Positions 17,911-27,277 of a DNA stretch of 64,000 bases are shown piece after piece. Under the pieces are notes generated by a model that was given only the letters and a program-made list of their open reading frames with translations, did not search any database and was not told where the DNA came from. Every line of letters starts with the position of its first letter. Position 1 is the first letter of the stretch. The DNA comes from Flavobacterium sp. MK4S-17 (GTDB lineage: Bacteria > Bacteroidota > Bacteroidia > Flavobacteriales > Flavobacteriaceae), in contig NZ_WWEP01000003.1 in assembly GCF_009848495.1 (NCBI RefSeq), forward strand, positions 1 to 64,000. Direction: 5' to 3'. The position numbers and the translations under genes were made by a program.

Positions 17911-17923
17911 TGGCGTTGATAAC

Positions 17924-19570
17924 ATGATTAAAATGACCAAAATAAAAATTTATATACTATTGTCCCTGCTGACTTCTGTTGCCGTTTTTGGGCAGCAAAA
18001 GCAGGTTCAGGCCAGTATTGATTCTACCAGTATAAAGATAGGTTCACAGTTTAACCTTACATTAAAAACGGTAGTAGATACCACAGCCAAAGTAAATTTT
18101 CCCGAAGGAAAAACTTTTGGGCTGCTGGAAGTGCTGGAGTCATACCCGGTTGATACAGTGCGCAAAGATGCCCGTTATGAACTGGTAAAAAAATACGGGC
18201 TAACCCAGTTTGATACCGGGCGGTATATTATACCGCCGCTTCCGGTTGTTATAAATAACCAAAATATACAAACCGATTCCCTTGTTATAGAAGTTGCCGG
18301 TGTTGAGGTTGACACTGTTAAGCAGCAAATGTTTGATATAAAGCCTGTAGCAACAGCTGATAAGCCGGGCAATAATTTATGGCTGTATATAGTAATAGGC
18401 ATACTTGCTGCTGCCGCAATAGCTTTTGGCATTTGGTGGTATTTAAAAAAATATAAACGCAAGCCTAAGGCTGTTAAGGAAGAACCTGTTTATACCTCAC
18501 CTATAGAAAAGGCAACCACGCAGCTTAAGCTACTTGAAAAAAAGGCATTGCTTGAAAAAGGTGCGGTTAAGGATTATTACAGTGAGCTTACAGATATTGC
18601 CCGTACTTATATAGAAGAGGCAATACATATACCTGCTATGGAAAGCACTACCAGCGAGCTTATAGAGGGCATGCGTATAGCGGTACTTCGAAAAAAAATG
18701 AGCTTAAGCCAGGAAACCTTTGAGCAGCTTGAAAAAGTATTGCGCACTGCGGATATGGTTAAGTTTGCAAAGTCCAAACCGCTTGATTTTGAAATTGCTG
18801 AAGACCGGAACAGGATTGAAAAAACAATAGTGGTTATAGATAAAAGCATACCTGTTGAGCCTGATGAGGAGGAAGATGATGAGGGACAGGCACAGCTTTG
18901 GCTGGAAATGCAGCGAAAAAAGAAACGCAGAAAAAAAATAAATACTATTATTGGCATAGCTGCATTTGTAGTCCTGTTTGCTGTTGTGTTCATAGCCTCT
19001 ACAGTAGGGTTTAGTTACCTTAAGGATAATATTATAGGGCATCCTGTAAAAGAACTGCTTGAAGGGGAATGGGTTACCAGTGAGTATGGTGAGCCGCCCA
19101 TTAAGCTGGAAACGCCTAAAGTATTGGTAAGGGTTAAGGATGAAGCACAACAGCACATGCCGGAACACGTAAAGGCATACAGTAAGTTTGCCTACGGCAG
19201 CCTGACTGATAGCTTTTTTATTGTGGCCAGCAGTACCGCCTTTAAGGAACCGATACAGGTAGATGCGGAAAACGTAATTAATAATGAACTGGCTGCTTAT
19301 GAAAAGGAATATGGTGCTAAAGATATTTTCCTTAAAACGGAAGAGTTTAGCAATGAAGGGGGCATGAACGGAAAAAGAGCTTACGGTACCATGACCATCA
19401 AAAATCCTGCTACCGAAAATGTGGAAAAATTGTATTATAATATTATGGTTTTTGTACGGCAGGATGCAGCCCATGAAGTAATTATCTTCCATAAGGACGG
19501 AGATAAAGACGCAGAAAAGATAGCGGAAAGGATTATGAACTCAATAGCATTTGTGCAAGTAAGTAAATAA
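17924..19570 (+). CDS. Two-pass membrane protein of the Bat operon
   Basis: Encodes 548 aa (ATG at 17924, with an alternative at 17933). It has a signal peptide to about residue 24 (VFGQQ), a beta-rich extracytoplasmic domain (25-140) resembling the N-terminus of BatD-like proteins, and a membrane segment (about 149-170). A basic and helical cytoplasmic part follows (about 171-335), including an acidic run (PDEEEDDEGQ), then a second membrane segment (about 340-362) and a C-terminal extracytoplasmic domain. Its stop codon overlaps the batA start by 1 nt, implying translational coupling. It is conserved in position in Bacteroidota bat operons but lacks a standard letter name. It may anchor or sense for the BatA/BatB complex (inference). 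Confidence 0.8.
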   Translation: MIKMTKIKIYILLSLLTSVAVFGQQKQVQASIDSTSIKIGSQFNLTLKTVVDTTAKVNFPEGKTFGLLEVLESYPVDTVRKDARYELVKKYGLTQFDTGRYIIPPLPVVINNQNIQTDSLVIEVAGVEVDTVKQQMFDIKPVATADKPGNNLWLYIVIGILAAAAIAFGIWWYLKKYKRKPKAVKEEPVYTSPIEKATTQLKLLEKKALLEKGAVKDYYSELTDIARTYIEEAIHIPAMESTTSELIEGMRIAVLRKKMSLSQETFEQLEKVLRTADMVKFAKSKPLDFEIAEDRNRIEKTIVVIDKSIPVEPDEEEDDEGQAQLWLEMQRKKKRRKKINTIIGIAAFVVLFAVVFIASTVGFSYLKDNIIGHPVKELLEGEWVTSEYGEPPIKLETPKVLVRVKDEAQQHMPEHVKAYSKFAYGSLTDSFFIVASSTAFKEPIQVDAENVINNELAAYEKEYGAKDIFLKTEEFSNEGGMNGKRAYGTMTIKNPATENVEKLYYNIMVFVRQDAAHEVIIFHKDGDKDAEKIAERIMNSIAFVQVSK

Positions 19571-20574
19571 TGGAAAATATAACCTTTTTACATCCCGGTT
19601 TCTTTTGGCTCTTTTTATTGCTGCCATTAGCTATTGGCTGGTATGTATGGAAAAGAAAACAACAAACGGCCACGCTTAAAATAAGTACATTAAATGGTTT
19701 TAAGGCAAGGCCTTCGGTACTGTCAAAATTAAAACCTTTACTGTTTGTATTACGCCTGCTGGCTTTAAGTGCAATTATAGTTGCCATGGCAAGGCCGCGC
19801 ACGGTTGATGTAAATAGTAAAACCAAAACCACAAGGGGTATTGATATAGTAATGGCTATGGACGTTTCTGGGAGTATGCTGGCAAAAGATTTGCGCCCAA
19901 ACCGGCTGGAAGCCCTTAAAGATGTAGCTTCTGAGTTTGTAGATAACCGACCTAACGACAGGATTGGGCTTGTAGTATATGCAGGCGAAAGTTATACTAA
20001 AACCCCTGTAACCAGTGACAAAGCCCTGGTAAAGGAAGCAATAAAGTCTGTAAAGTATGACGATAATGTTTTAAAAGACGGTACGGGTATTGGGGTAGGG
20101 CTTGCAACAGCCATTAACAGGCTGAAGGAAAGTAAAGCCAAAAGCCGTATTATTATTTTACTTACAGATGGTGTTAATAATTCGGGGTTTATTGACCCGC
20201 GAATGGCCGCCGATATTGCAAAGGAATACGGAATAAAAGTGTACACTATTGGCATAGGCACAAATGGCAATGCAGAATCGCCTTATGCCAAAACCCCGGC
20301 AGGCAAATTTTTATACCGCATGATGCCCGTTGAAATAGATGAGGGACTGATGAAGGAAATAGCACAGAAAACAGACGGAAAATATTTTAGGGCCACAAGC
20401 AATACCAGACTTAAAGCTATTTATGAAGAAATAAACAAGCTTGAAACTACCGAAATTGAGGAAATGAAATATTATAACTACGATGAAAAGTACCGTCCGT
20501 GGGTTTGGGCAGCTTTCGGGCTTTTGCTGGTTGAAATAGTGGCAAGGAAAACATTATACAGAAGCTTTATATAA
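19570..20574 (+). CDS. batA: BatA, membrane VWA-domain protein
   Basis: Encodes 334 aa. N-terminal hydrophobic segments (about 10-27 and 57-74) flank a short basic loop. A VWA domain follows with a full metal-ion site DVSGSM (98-103) and a later TDG (LLTDGVN). A C-terminal membrane anchor lies near residue 316. It is the expected MoxR-regulated partner. batB follows after 2 nt. Confidence 0.92.
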   Translation: MENITFLHPGFFWLFLLLPLAIGWYVWKRKQQTATLKISTLNGFKARPSVLSKLKPLLFVLRLLALSAIIVAMARPRTVDVNSKTKTTRGIDIVMAMDVSGSMLAKDLRPNRLEALKDVASEFVDNRPNDRIGLVVYAGESYTKTPVTSDKALVKEAIKSVKYDDNVLKDGTGIGVGLATAINRLKESKAKSRIIILLTDGVNNSGFIDPRMAADIAKEYGIKVYTIGIGTNGNAESPYAKTPAGKFLYRMMPVEIDEGLMKEIAQKTDGKYFRATSNTRLKAIYEEINKLETTEIEEMKYYNYDEKYRPWVWAAFGLLLVEIVARKTLYRSFI

Positions 20575-20576
20575 GT

Positions 20577-21611
20577 ATGTACGAATTAGATGAATCAAAA
20601 TATTTATACCTGCTTGCAGTAATACCGTTAATTGTGCTGGTATTCCTGTATAACTTATACTGGAAAAGAAAAAAGCAGCGTGAATTTGGAGATGTGGAGC
20701 TTGTGAAAAAGCTAAGCCCGGAGCGTTCGGTATTTAAACCGGTGCTTAAACTCCTGATTGTGCTTTTAGCACTGGCAGGCATAGTTATTGCGCTTGTTAA
20801 TCCTAAAATAGGCACAAAAATAGAAACCGTTAAGCGTGAAGGCGTAGATATTGTTTTTGCTATTGACGTTTCTAAAAGTATGCTTGCCGAAGATGCTGCA
20901 CCCAACAGGCTTGAAAAAGCCAAACAAATAGTTTCGCAGGTAATTAACCAGCTGGGTACTGACAGGATAGGTATTGTAGGTTATGCAGGCAGTGCATATC
21001 CTGTATTGCCTATAACTACAGATTACAGTGTGGCAAAAATGTTTCTGCAGAATATGAATACCGATATGGTTTCATCTCAGGGAACGGCTATTGGGGATGC
21101 CATAGAACTTTCGTCCTCTTTTTTTGATGACCCCAATACCAGTAAATTGGTAATACTTATTTCCGACGGTGAAGACCACGGTGCAGATAGCGAGGAAGCC
21201 GCACTTAACGCAAAGGAAAAGGGAATAAAAATAATAACAGTGGGCGTGGGTACCGAAAAAGGTGGGCCTATACCTATAAAAGTAAACGGTATTACACAAA
21301 GTTTTAAAAGGGATAATGAGGGTGAGGTTGTAGTAACTAAACTATATCCCGATGCTTTAAAATCTATTGCTTCTGTAACAAAGGGCGGATACGTTTATGG
21401 CGGCAGTACAAGGGAAGTTTCAGATTATGTAAAGAATGCACTGGAAAATGTGGAAAAAACAGAATTTGAATCGAAACAGGTGGCGTTATATGAATCGCAG
21501 TTTCAATGGTTTCTGGCCGCGGCATTTGCGTTGCTGTTTATAGATGTTTTCCTTTTGGAACGCAGGACAGCATGGATACGCAGGTTAAATCTTTTTAATG
21601 AAAAGGAATAG
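20577..21611 (+). CDS. batB: BatB, membrane VWA-domain protein
   Basis: Encodes 344 aa, paralogous to BatA in layout. It has N-terminal membrane segments (about 10-28 and 56-74), a VWA domain with DVSKSM (97-102) and ISDGEDHG, and a C-terminal membrane segment near 313-330. The metal-site residues are intact. It probably forms a complex with BatA in the inner membrane, as shown for Bat proteins in other bacteria. Its stop codon is immediately followed by the batC start. Confidence 0.92.
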   Translation: MYELDESKYLYLLAVIPLIVLVFLYNLYWKRKKQREFGDVELVKKLSPERSVFKPVLKLLIVLLALAGIVIALVNPKIGTKIETVKREGVDIVFAIDVSKSMLAEDAAPNRLEKAKQIVSQVINQLGTDRIGIVGYAGSAYPVLPITTDYSVAKMFLQNMNTDMVSSQGTAIGDAIELSSSFFDDPNTSKLVILISDGEDHGADSEEAALNAKEKGIKIITVGVGTEKGGPIPIKVNGITQSFKRDNEGEVVVTKLYPDALKSIASVTKGGYVYGGSTREVSDYVKNALENVEKTEFESKQVALYESQFQWFLAAAFALLFIDVFLLERRTAWIRRLNLFNEKE

Positions 21612-22421
21612 ATGAAAACAGTTATAACCGTTAGTATGATATTATATACTTTTTTTGCTTTTTCGCAGGAGCAGGAAAAGAAAGCTGATAAATACCTGCC
21701 AAAAGGCAACGAGGCTTTTGCAGAAAAGGAATATGCACAGGCTGAAGCAAATTACAGGATATCAAAATCCAATGAGCCCACACAGGCTGTATCGGCTTAC
21801 AATCTTGGCAACGCAATTTACAGGCAGGACAAGCCGGGAGAAGCAAAATTCGCCTACTTAAAAGCTATTGAGAATGCCAAGGATAAAAAAGATAAGCACA
21901 GGGCATTTCATAACCTTGGCAATGTTTTTATGCTTGAAAAAAATTACCAGGGTGCTGTAGATGCCTATAAAAATGCCTTGCGTAATAATCCTTATGACGA
22001 TGAAACCCGTTACAATTATGCTCTTGCCAAAAAGATGCTGAAAGAAAACCCGCCACCCAAGGACGATAAGAAAGACGACAAAAAAGATCAGAAGAAGGAC
22101 GATAAAAGCCAGCAGCCGAAAGACAATAAGGATAAAAACAAAGGAGATAAAGGCGACCAAAAAGATAAAGGCGATAAGGGAGAAGAAAAGGATAAGGACA
22201 AAAACGGGCAAGGCGACCAAAAAGACAATAAAAACGGTAAAGATAAGCAAGATAAGGGTGCCGGAGGTAAAGAAGAACAGCAACAGGGAGGTGAAAGCCC
22301 TGAAAAGCAACGGATGCAAAACCTGCTGGACGCCATGAATAACGAAGAAAAGAAAATACAGGATAAAATAAATGCACAAAAAGTAAAAGTGCAGCCTAAA
22401 CGCCAGGAGAAAGACTGGTAA
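21612..22421 (+). CDS. batC: BatC, TPR protein with long Lys/Asp-rich tail
   Basis: Encodes 269 aa. The N-terminus is hydrophobic and signal-like (ISMILYTFFAFSQ). Tetratricopeptide repeats span about 30-130 (AYNLGNAIYRQDKPGEAKFAYLKA and AFHNLGNVFMLEKNYQGAVDAYKNAL). After about residue 138 the protein turns into a very charged low-complexity stretch built from KDDKKD, KDNKDK and KGDKGE-like units, to about 225. Such tails vary in length among BatC proteins. It is in direct contact with the batB stop codon. Confidence 0.88.
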   Translation: MKTVITVSMILYTFFAFSQEQEKKADKYLPKGNEAFAEKEYAQAEANYRISKSNEPTQAVSAYNLGNAIYRQDKPGEAKFAYLKAIENAKDKKDKHRAFHNLGNVFMLEKNYQGAVDAYKNALRNNPYDDETRYNYALAKKMLKENPPPKDDKKDDKKDQKKDDKSQQPKDNKDKNKGDKGDQKDKGDKGEEKDKDKNGQGDQKDNKNGKDKQDKGAGGKEEQQQGGESPEKQRMQNLLDAMNNEEKKIQDKINAQKVKVQPKRQEKDW

Positions 22422-22470
22422 CAATTTTTAGGAATTGAAGACTGATTATTTCAGACTAAGATTAATTGTA

Positions 22471-24234
22471 ATGAAAAAATACATCTTACTATTGTTGTTA
22501 TGCATTCAGGGACTTTATGCTCAGGTAGAGTTTAAGGCTGTGCCCAGCAAAACTACTTTGGGTGTAAATGAAAGGCTGCGTGTAGAATTTACCATGAATG
22601 AAGATGGGGATAATTTTGTCCCGCCATCTTTTGACGGTTTTCGTGTAAGCGGGCCCAGCCAGATGATAAGCAATTCCTGGATTAACGGAAAGCGCACTTT
22701 CAGCAAAAGCTATACCTATGTGCTTACACCTACTTCCAGGGGTAGTTTTACAATAGGGCAGGCAAGTATAGAAATTGATGGTAAAAACTATAAAACAATC
22801 CCTTTTAAGGTTACGGTTACCGATGCTGTACAAAACGCCGATACCCCCAGCAACCCTAACAACCCCTATAACCAGCAGATACAAAATGCAGGAGAGGGGC
22901 TGCATCTTGTTGCTGAAGTAAATAATTCCAGTCCTTATGTAAACCAGCCTGTAACGGTAGTTTATAAACTATATGTTAGCCATAACACCAGTGTAAGGAA
23001 CTGGAGGGAAGTTGCCACGCCGCAGTTTAACGATTTCTGGAGCCAGAATATAGATATAAAAGACCTTGTTGTTGAGGAAGGGCAGTACAACGGGCAAAGT
23101 TACAGGTATGTAGTGCTGCGTAAAACCGTGCTATATCCGCAAAAAAGCGGTAGGCTTGAAATAGAACCCCTGTCGCTTGATATTATGATGGATGTGCCTA
23201 CAGGCAGGAGGGATTTTTTTGGGCAGCCTTTTATGACACAGGCCAACAGAGTAGTTTCCTCGGGTAAAAAATATATAAATGTAAAGGCACTGCCCGAAAA
23301 TGGAAAGCCTGCTGACTTTACAGGTGCAGTAGGCAGTTTTGACTTTAAAGTTAAGCCATCTAAAACCACGCTGCATGGTGGTGAGTCTTTACAGCTTGAA
23401 GTTTCGGTAACGGGCAGGGGCAATCTTAAACTGTTTACACTACCTAAACCTGTAGTGCCTGCAGCTTTGGAAATGTATGACCCTGAACATAAGGAAAATG
23501 TTTCGGTACCGCTAACGGGAATGCAGGGCAAAATATCCGACACATATACCATTGTAGCCCAAAATAAGGGTAAATATCCCATTAAGGCACTATCTTTTTC
23601 GTGGTTTGACCCTGCTGCAGGAAAGTATAAAACCATTACATCAGACGAGATAATGGTTAATGTATTGGATAATCCCGCAGCAACAGGAACATCTTCAGGT
23701 CAGGAAACTGCAAAAAGAGCGGTTGACCCTGTAGAGCAGTTTCGCTTTGTTGACCTTGACACTTCTTTACAGCCTATAGGTAAAGATGACTTTTTTGGTT
23801 CGGGTTTATTTTATTTACTGTTATTTACCCCGTTCCTGTTAATTCCGATTATTGTACTTGCCAAAAAGAAGAAAGAGGCTATTGACAGTGATGTTACCGG
23901 CAACAGGATAAGGCAAAACAACAGGCTGGCCAAAAAGTATCTTTCTGAGGCTAAAAAGCACCTTGGTAATAAGGAGCCGTTTTATGTGGCCCTTGAAAAG
24001 GCATTGCATAATTTCCTTAAAGCTAAGCTTAGTATTGAAACGTCGGAAATGAGCAAACCTAATATAAGTGAACTTTTACTGACCAGGAATGCCAAACCTG
24101 AAACAGTGAAAGATTTAATAAAGATAATGGACAGTTGTGAATTTGCACGTTATGCGCCATCATCCGGCGCGGCAATGCAGCAGGATTACCAAAATGCTGT
24201 AACCGTTATAACCGCCCTTGAAAAGCAGATATAG
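22471..24234 (+). CDS. batD: BatD, oxygen-tolerance protein
   Basis: Encodes 587 aa from the ATG at 22471, which begins a clear signal peptide (MKKYILLLLLCIQGLYAQ); the ATG 36 nt upstream would bury it. The extracytoplasmic part consists of repeated beta-sandwich domains (about 20-410). A membrane segment (FYLLLFTPFLLIPIIVLA, about 447-464) is followed by a basic helical cytoplasmic tail with KKKKEAID. Order and length agree with BatD. Confidence 0.9.
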   Translation: MKKYILLLLLCIQGLYAQVEFKAVPSKTTLGVNERLRVEFTMNEDGDNFVPPSFDGFRVSGPSQMISNSWINGKRTFSKSYTYVLTPTSRGSFTIGQASIEIDGKNYKTIPFKVTVTDAVQNADTPSNPNNPYNQQIQNAGEGLHLVAEVNNSSPYVNQPVTVVYKLYVSHNTSVRNWREVATPQFNDFWSQNIDIKDLVVEEGQYNGQSYRYVVLRKTVLYPQKSGRLEIEPLSLDIMMDVPTGRRDFFGQPFMTQANRVVSSGKKYINVKALPENGKPADFTGAVGSFDFKVKPSKTTLHGGESLQLEVSVTGRGNLKLFTLPKPVVPAALEMYDPEHKENVSVPLTGMQGKISDTYTIVAQNKGKYPIKALSFSWFDPAAGKYKTITSDEIMVNVLDNPAATGTSSGQETAKRAVDPVEQFRFVDLDTSLQPIGKDDFFGSGLFYLLLFTPFLLIPIIVLAKKKKEAIDSDVTGNRIRQNNRLAKKYLSEAKKHLGNKEPFYVALEKALHNFLKAKLSIETSEMSKPNISELLLTRNAKPETVKDLIKIMDSCEFARYAPSSGAAMQQDYQNAVTVITALEKQI

Positions 24235-24249
24235 TAAAACCTGTTAAAA

Positions 24250-24996
24250 ATGAAAAAGCTTTTATATATAATACTATTGTTTTCAGCCCCCGTTATAATG
24301 GCTCAGACAGCTTTTGATAAAGGTAACGAGCTGTACAGGCAGGGCAAATATCAAGAGGCAGCAAAAAGCTATGAAAGTATTGTAAAGGATGGGAAAGAAT
24401 CGGCTGAGGTTTATTTTAACCTGGGCAATGCCTACTATAAAATGAACAGGATAGCCCCGGCTATTTACAATTATGAAAAATCATTGCTTTTAAAGCCCAA
24501 TGACAAGGATACTAAAATTAATTTGGGATATGCCCAAAAGATGGTTATTGACGATATACAGCCAACACCTAAAGTGGGTTTTTCCAAACTGGTGTATAAT
24601 TTTACCTCAGCCTATCATTATGACACATGGGCATGGGCGGCAGTGGGCAGTGCTTTTTTTGTACTTCTATTTTTTACAGGATATTATTTTTCAGGTACAA
24701 CTTTACTAAAGCGTACCTTTTTTGTAACAATGTTTATAGCATTGCTTGCCATTGTTATAACTGTAATTTCTGCTATTTATGTTAAAGCCCAGGAAGGTAA
24801 AGAACGCCCGGCCATAATTTTTAGCGAAGTTGCATCTATAAAAAGTGAACCGCTTAAAAATGCCGAGGATGCATTTATACTGCATGAAGGCACGAAAGTG
24901 AATATTACTGAAAAGCTGGATAACTGGTATAAAGTACAGCTTGCCGATGATTCTGAAGGCTGGATTGAAAAAAATGCCGTAAAGGAAATTAAATAG
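24250..24996 (+). CDS. batE: BatE, TPR and SH3 domain protein
   Basis: Encodes 248 aa. A signal peptide (to about 19, VIMAQ) leads to TPR repeats (21-95, AYYKMNRIAPAIYNYEKSLLLKP). Two membrane segments (about 124-148 and 156-177) follow, then a C-terminal bacterial SH3 domain (about 188-248, KVNITEKLDNWYKVQLADDSEGWIEK). It is last in the bat operon and ends 3 bp from the convergent terC stop, with no visible terminator between. Confidence 0.92.
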   Translation: MKKLLYIILLFSAPVIMAQTAFDKGNELYRQGKYQEAAKSYESIVKDGKESAEVYFNLGNAYYKMNRIAPAIYNYEKSLLLKPNDKDTKINLGYAQKMVIDDIQPTPKVGFSKLVYNFTSAYHYDTWAWAAVGSAFFVLLFFTGYYFSGTTLLKRTFFVTMFIALLAIVITVISAIYVKAQEGKERPAIIFSEVASIKSEPLKNAEDAFILHEGTKVNITEKLDNWYKVQLADDSEGWIEKNAVKEIK

Positions 24997-24999
24997 AAT

Positions 25000-25995
25000 T
25001 TACTCCCGTACTTCGGTTGCCGGCTTGGCAGGAAAAAGAAAAGAAAGGATTACGGATATTATTAAAATACCTCCCACCACTGCCAGTGATACTGGCGAAG
25101 AAATGTGGTAAAAAGGGCTTATAAGCATTTTTACGCCGATGAAAGATAATATTACTGCCAGCCCGTAATGCAGCTTACTGAACATGTGCATAAAGTTGGC
25201 CAGCAGGAAATATAAGGCCCTTAGCCCAAGTATGGCAAAAATGTTTGACGTATAAAGTATAAAAGGGTCGTCTGGTGCAATGGCAAATATTGCAGGGATA
25301 GAATCTACTGCAAAAATAAGGTCGGTAAACTCTATAACGGCAACTACTACAAGTAATGGAGTGGCTATTCGCTTGCCGTTTACTTTTATAAAAAACCTGT
25401 CGCCTTCAAAATTCTTCGTAACCTTAAACAGCTTGTAAATTATTTTTGCGCCCGGGCTCTTGTAAAAGTCTTTATTTTCGTCATTATCCTCATGCGCCGA
25501 CCATGATTTTATACCTGCAAAAAGCAAAAACAGGCCAAATATTGAAAGTACTGCGTTAATACGCACTTCATGCCCAAAAATTTCCATTTCAGGCAGATAG
25601 GTCATATTAATAAGCTCCACACCGGTAAAAATAAATATAGCCCGAAATACAAGGGCGCCTATTATACCCCAAAACAGTACCTTATGATGCAGGTATTTAG
25701 GCACGTTAAAAAACCCGAAAACCATTATAAAAACAAACAGGTTATCTACAGAAAGGGCTTTTTCTATCCAGTACGCACTCTGAAACTGGGTGAACTGCTC
25801 AAAACCGATGTAATAATAAATAACACCGCTGAAAACCATAGATAGTGCAATCCATACGATTGACCAGATAAGTGCCTCACGGCTGGAAACCACATGGCTC
25901 TTTTTATTGAAAACCCCCAGGTCTAACAAAAGCATGATTATTATAATGACAGAAAATCCGCCAATAATTCCGGGATGGTTTATCATATGGTCCAT
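25000..25995 (-). CDS. TerC/Alx family integral membrane protein
   Basis: Encodes 331 aa with about eight or nine membrane helices. TerC motifs include WIEKALSVDNLFVFIMVFGFF (about 80-100) and FTDLIFAVDSIPAIFAIAPDDPFI (about 223-246), with intramembrane Asp/Asn residues. TerC/Alx proteins are implicated in manganese export and metallation of secreted proteins. It ends 3 bp from the batE stop and lies 9 bp downstream of gpsA, so it may be co-transcribed with gpsA. Confidence 0.9.
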   Translation of the reverse strand: MDHMINHPGIIGGFSVIIIIMLLLDLGVFNKKSHVVSSREALIWSIVWIALSMVFSGVIYYYIGFEQFTQFQSAYWIEKALSVDNLFVFIMVFGFFNVPKYLHHKVLFWGIIGALVFRAIFIFTGVELINMTYLPEMEIFGHEVRINAVLSIFGLFLLFAGIKSWSAHEDNDENKDFYKSPGAKIIYKLFKVTKNFEGDRFFIKVNGKRIATPLLVVVAVIEFTDLIFAVDSIPAIFAIAPDDPFILYTSNIFAILGLRALYFLLANFMHMFSKLHYGLAVILSFIGVKMLISPFYHISSPVSLAVVGGILIISVILSFLFPAKPATEVRE

Positions 25996-26004
25996 GTGCG
26001 TAGT

Positions 26005-27000
26005 TTAATCCAGTTTTTCAGTTAGTTTTTTAAATACCTGTTTAGCATCCTTCCCTTCATACAATATGCTGTAAACAGCATCAATAATAGGAGTTTTTGC
26101 TTTATATTCCTTGTTTAATGTGTAGGCACTTTTGGCTGCATAATACCCTTCTGCCACCATGCTCATTTCCATCATGGCCGATTTAACAGTATAGCCTTTG
26201 CCAATCATGTTGCCGAACATCCTGTTGCGTGAAAAAACAGAATATCCCGTTACCAGCAGGTCACCAAGGTAAGCAGAATTATTAATGTTACGCTTCATTT
26301 TATGAACCTTGCGGATAAACTTTTTCATTTCGCGTATGGCGTTGCTCATAAGTAGTGCCTGAAAATTATCGCCATAGCCTAACCCGTGGGCTATTCCTGC
26401 TGCAATGGCATAAATGTTTTTAAGCATGGCGGCATATTCCGTGCCAATAATGTCGTCAGAAATTTTAGTGTTTATATAATAGCTGTTTAAATGGCGGGCC
26501 ATAATTTTGGCCTTTTTATCATTGCCGCAGGCTACTGTAAGGTAGGATAGCTTTTCAAGGGCAACTTCTTCGGCATGGCATGGGCCTGTTATTACACCAA
26601 TGTTGTCATAGGGAATATCATACTTCTGGTGAAAATGCTCACCAACTATCAAGCTTGTTTCCGGCACAATGCCTTTTATTGCCGAGAATATTACCTTGCC
26701 TTCAAGGCTTGCAGTAAGTTTTTCTAGCTCGCTGCTTAAAAAAGCAGAGGGTATGGCAAAAATTATATAGTCGGCATAGGCAACAGCCTCATTAATATCA
26801 TTTGTAAGCTTTAGTTTTTTGGTGTCAAATTCAACCGAGCTAAGGTAGTTAGGGTTATGCTTTTGCAGTTTAATATGCTCTATGGCATAGGTGTTCCTCA
26901 TATACCAAGCTATTTCAGGAACATTTACACACAGCATTTTAGCAATGGCAGTAGCCCAGCTTCCGCCGCCAATAACGGCGAACTTTGGAATATCACTCAT
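26005..27000 (-). CDS. gpsA: NAD(P)H-dependent glycerol-3-phosphate dehydrogenase
   Basis: Encodes 331 aa from the ATG at 27000. The in-frame ATG at 27024 is rejected because it lies inside a well-formed promoter -7 element. Cofactor loop: AVIGGGSWATAIAK (about 8-21). Family motifs include FSAIKGIVPET, TGPCHAEE and GTEYAAMLKNIYAIAAGIAHGLGYGDN, which supplies the catalytic Lys. It makes sn-glycerol-3-phosphate for phospholipid synthesis. A terC gene follows in the same direction. Confidence 0.95.
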   Translation of the reverse strand: MSDIPKFAVIGGGSWATAIAKMLCVNVPEIAWYMRNTYAIEHIKLQKHNPNYLSSVEFDTKKLKLTNDINEAVAYADYIIFAIPSAFLSSELEKLTASLEGKVIFSAIKGIVPETSLIVGEHFHQKYDIPYDNIGVITGPCHAEEVALEKLSYLTVACGNDKKAKIMARHLNSYYINTKISDDIIGTEYAAMLKNIYAIAAGIAHGLGYGDNFQALLMSNAIREMKKFIRKVHKMKRNINNSAYLGDLLVTGYSVFSRNRMFGNMIGKGYTVKSAMMEMSMVAEGYYAAKSAYTLNKEYKAKTPIIDAVYSILYEGKDAKQVFKKLTEKLD

Positions 27001-27021
27001 TTTTAGTTTGATTTGGAGCGC

Positions 27022-27053
27022 CAAAAGTACTTAAAATTTTCAGCATGTGCCAA
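27022..27053 (-). promoter_or_regulatory. gpsA promoter (TTG-N21-TACTTTTG)
   Basis: On the minus strand, TTG (27053-27051), a 21-nt spacer, then TACTTTTG (27029-27022) fit the flavobacterial TTG-N17-23-TAnnTTTG consensus. The -7 element ends 21 nt before the chosen gpsA start. Confidence 0.6.
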
Positions 27054-27236
27054 AAACAAAGGATTGTACTTAAGCCAGCATTAAATTAGTAACGTGATTT
27101 CAGCCTTACAAAACATTAACATTTTATTATGATTTGATAATACAATTAACTATAACCACAAGCGTTATTTAATAGAGTTTTGTTTAACTAAAAGGATTAC
27201 ATTAGGTTAGTTAAATTTTTTGTTTTTGGTGTTTTT

Positions 27237-27277
27237 AAAAAGGCATTCTCAATTTTATAATAGGGAGTGCCTTTTTT
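27237..27277 (-). terminator. Terminator of the nadD cluster
   Basis: Arms around AAAAAGGCATTCTC and GGGAGTGCCTTTTT pair with wobbles, with a loop of about 12 nt. On the minus strand the second arm runs into T residues. It overlaps the nadD stop codon. The remaining bases 27054-27236 show no gene. Confidence 0.6.

Noticed and set aside
18704..19492. 262-residue minus-strand open frame
   Set aside because: It is antisense to the two-pass Bat protein, Cys/Phe/Tyr-rich without domain logic, and has no start context.
22090..22300. Repeat array or CRISPR-like pattern in batC
   Set aside because: It is a Lys/Asp codon-rich coding tract without constant repeat and spacer lengths.
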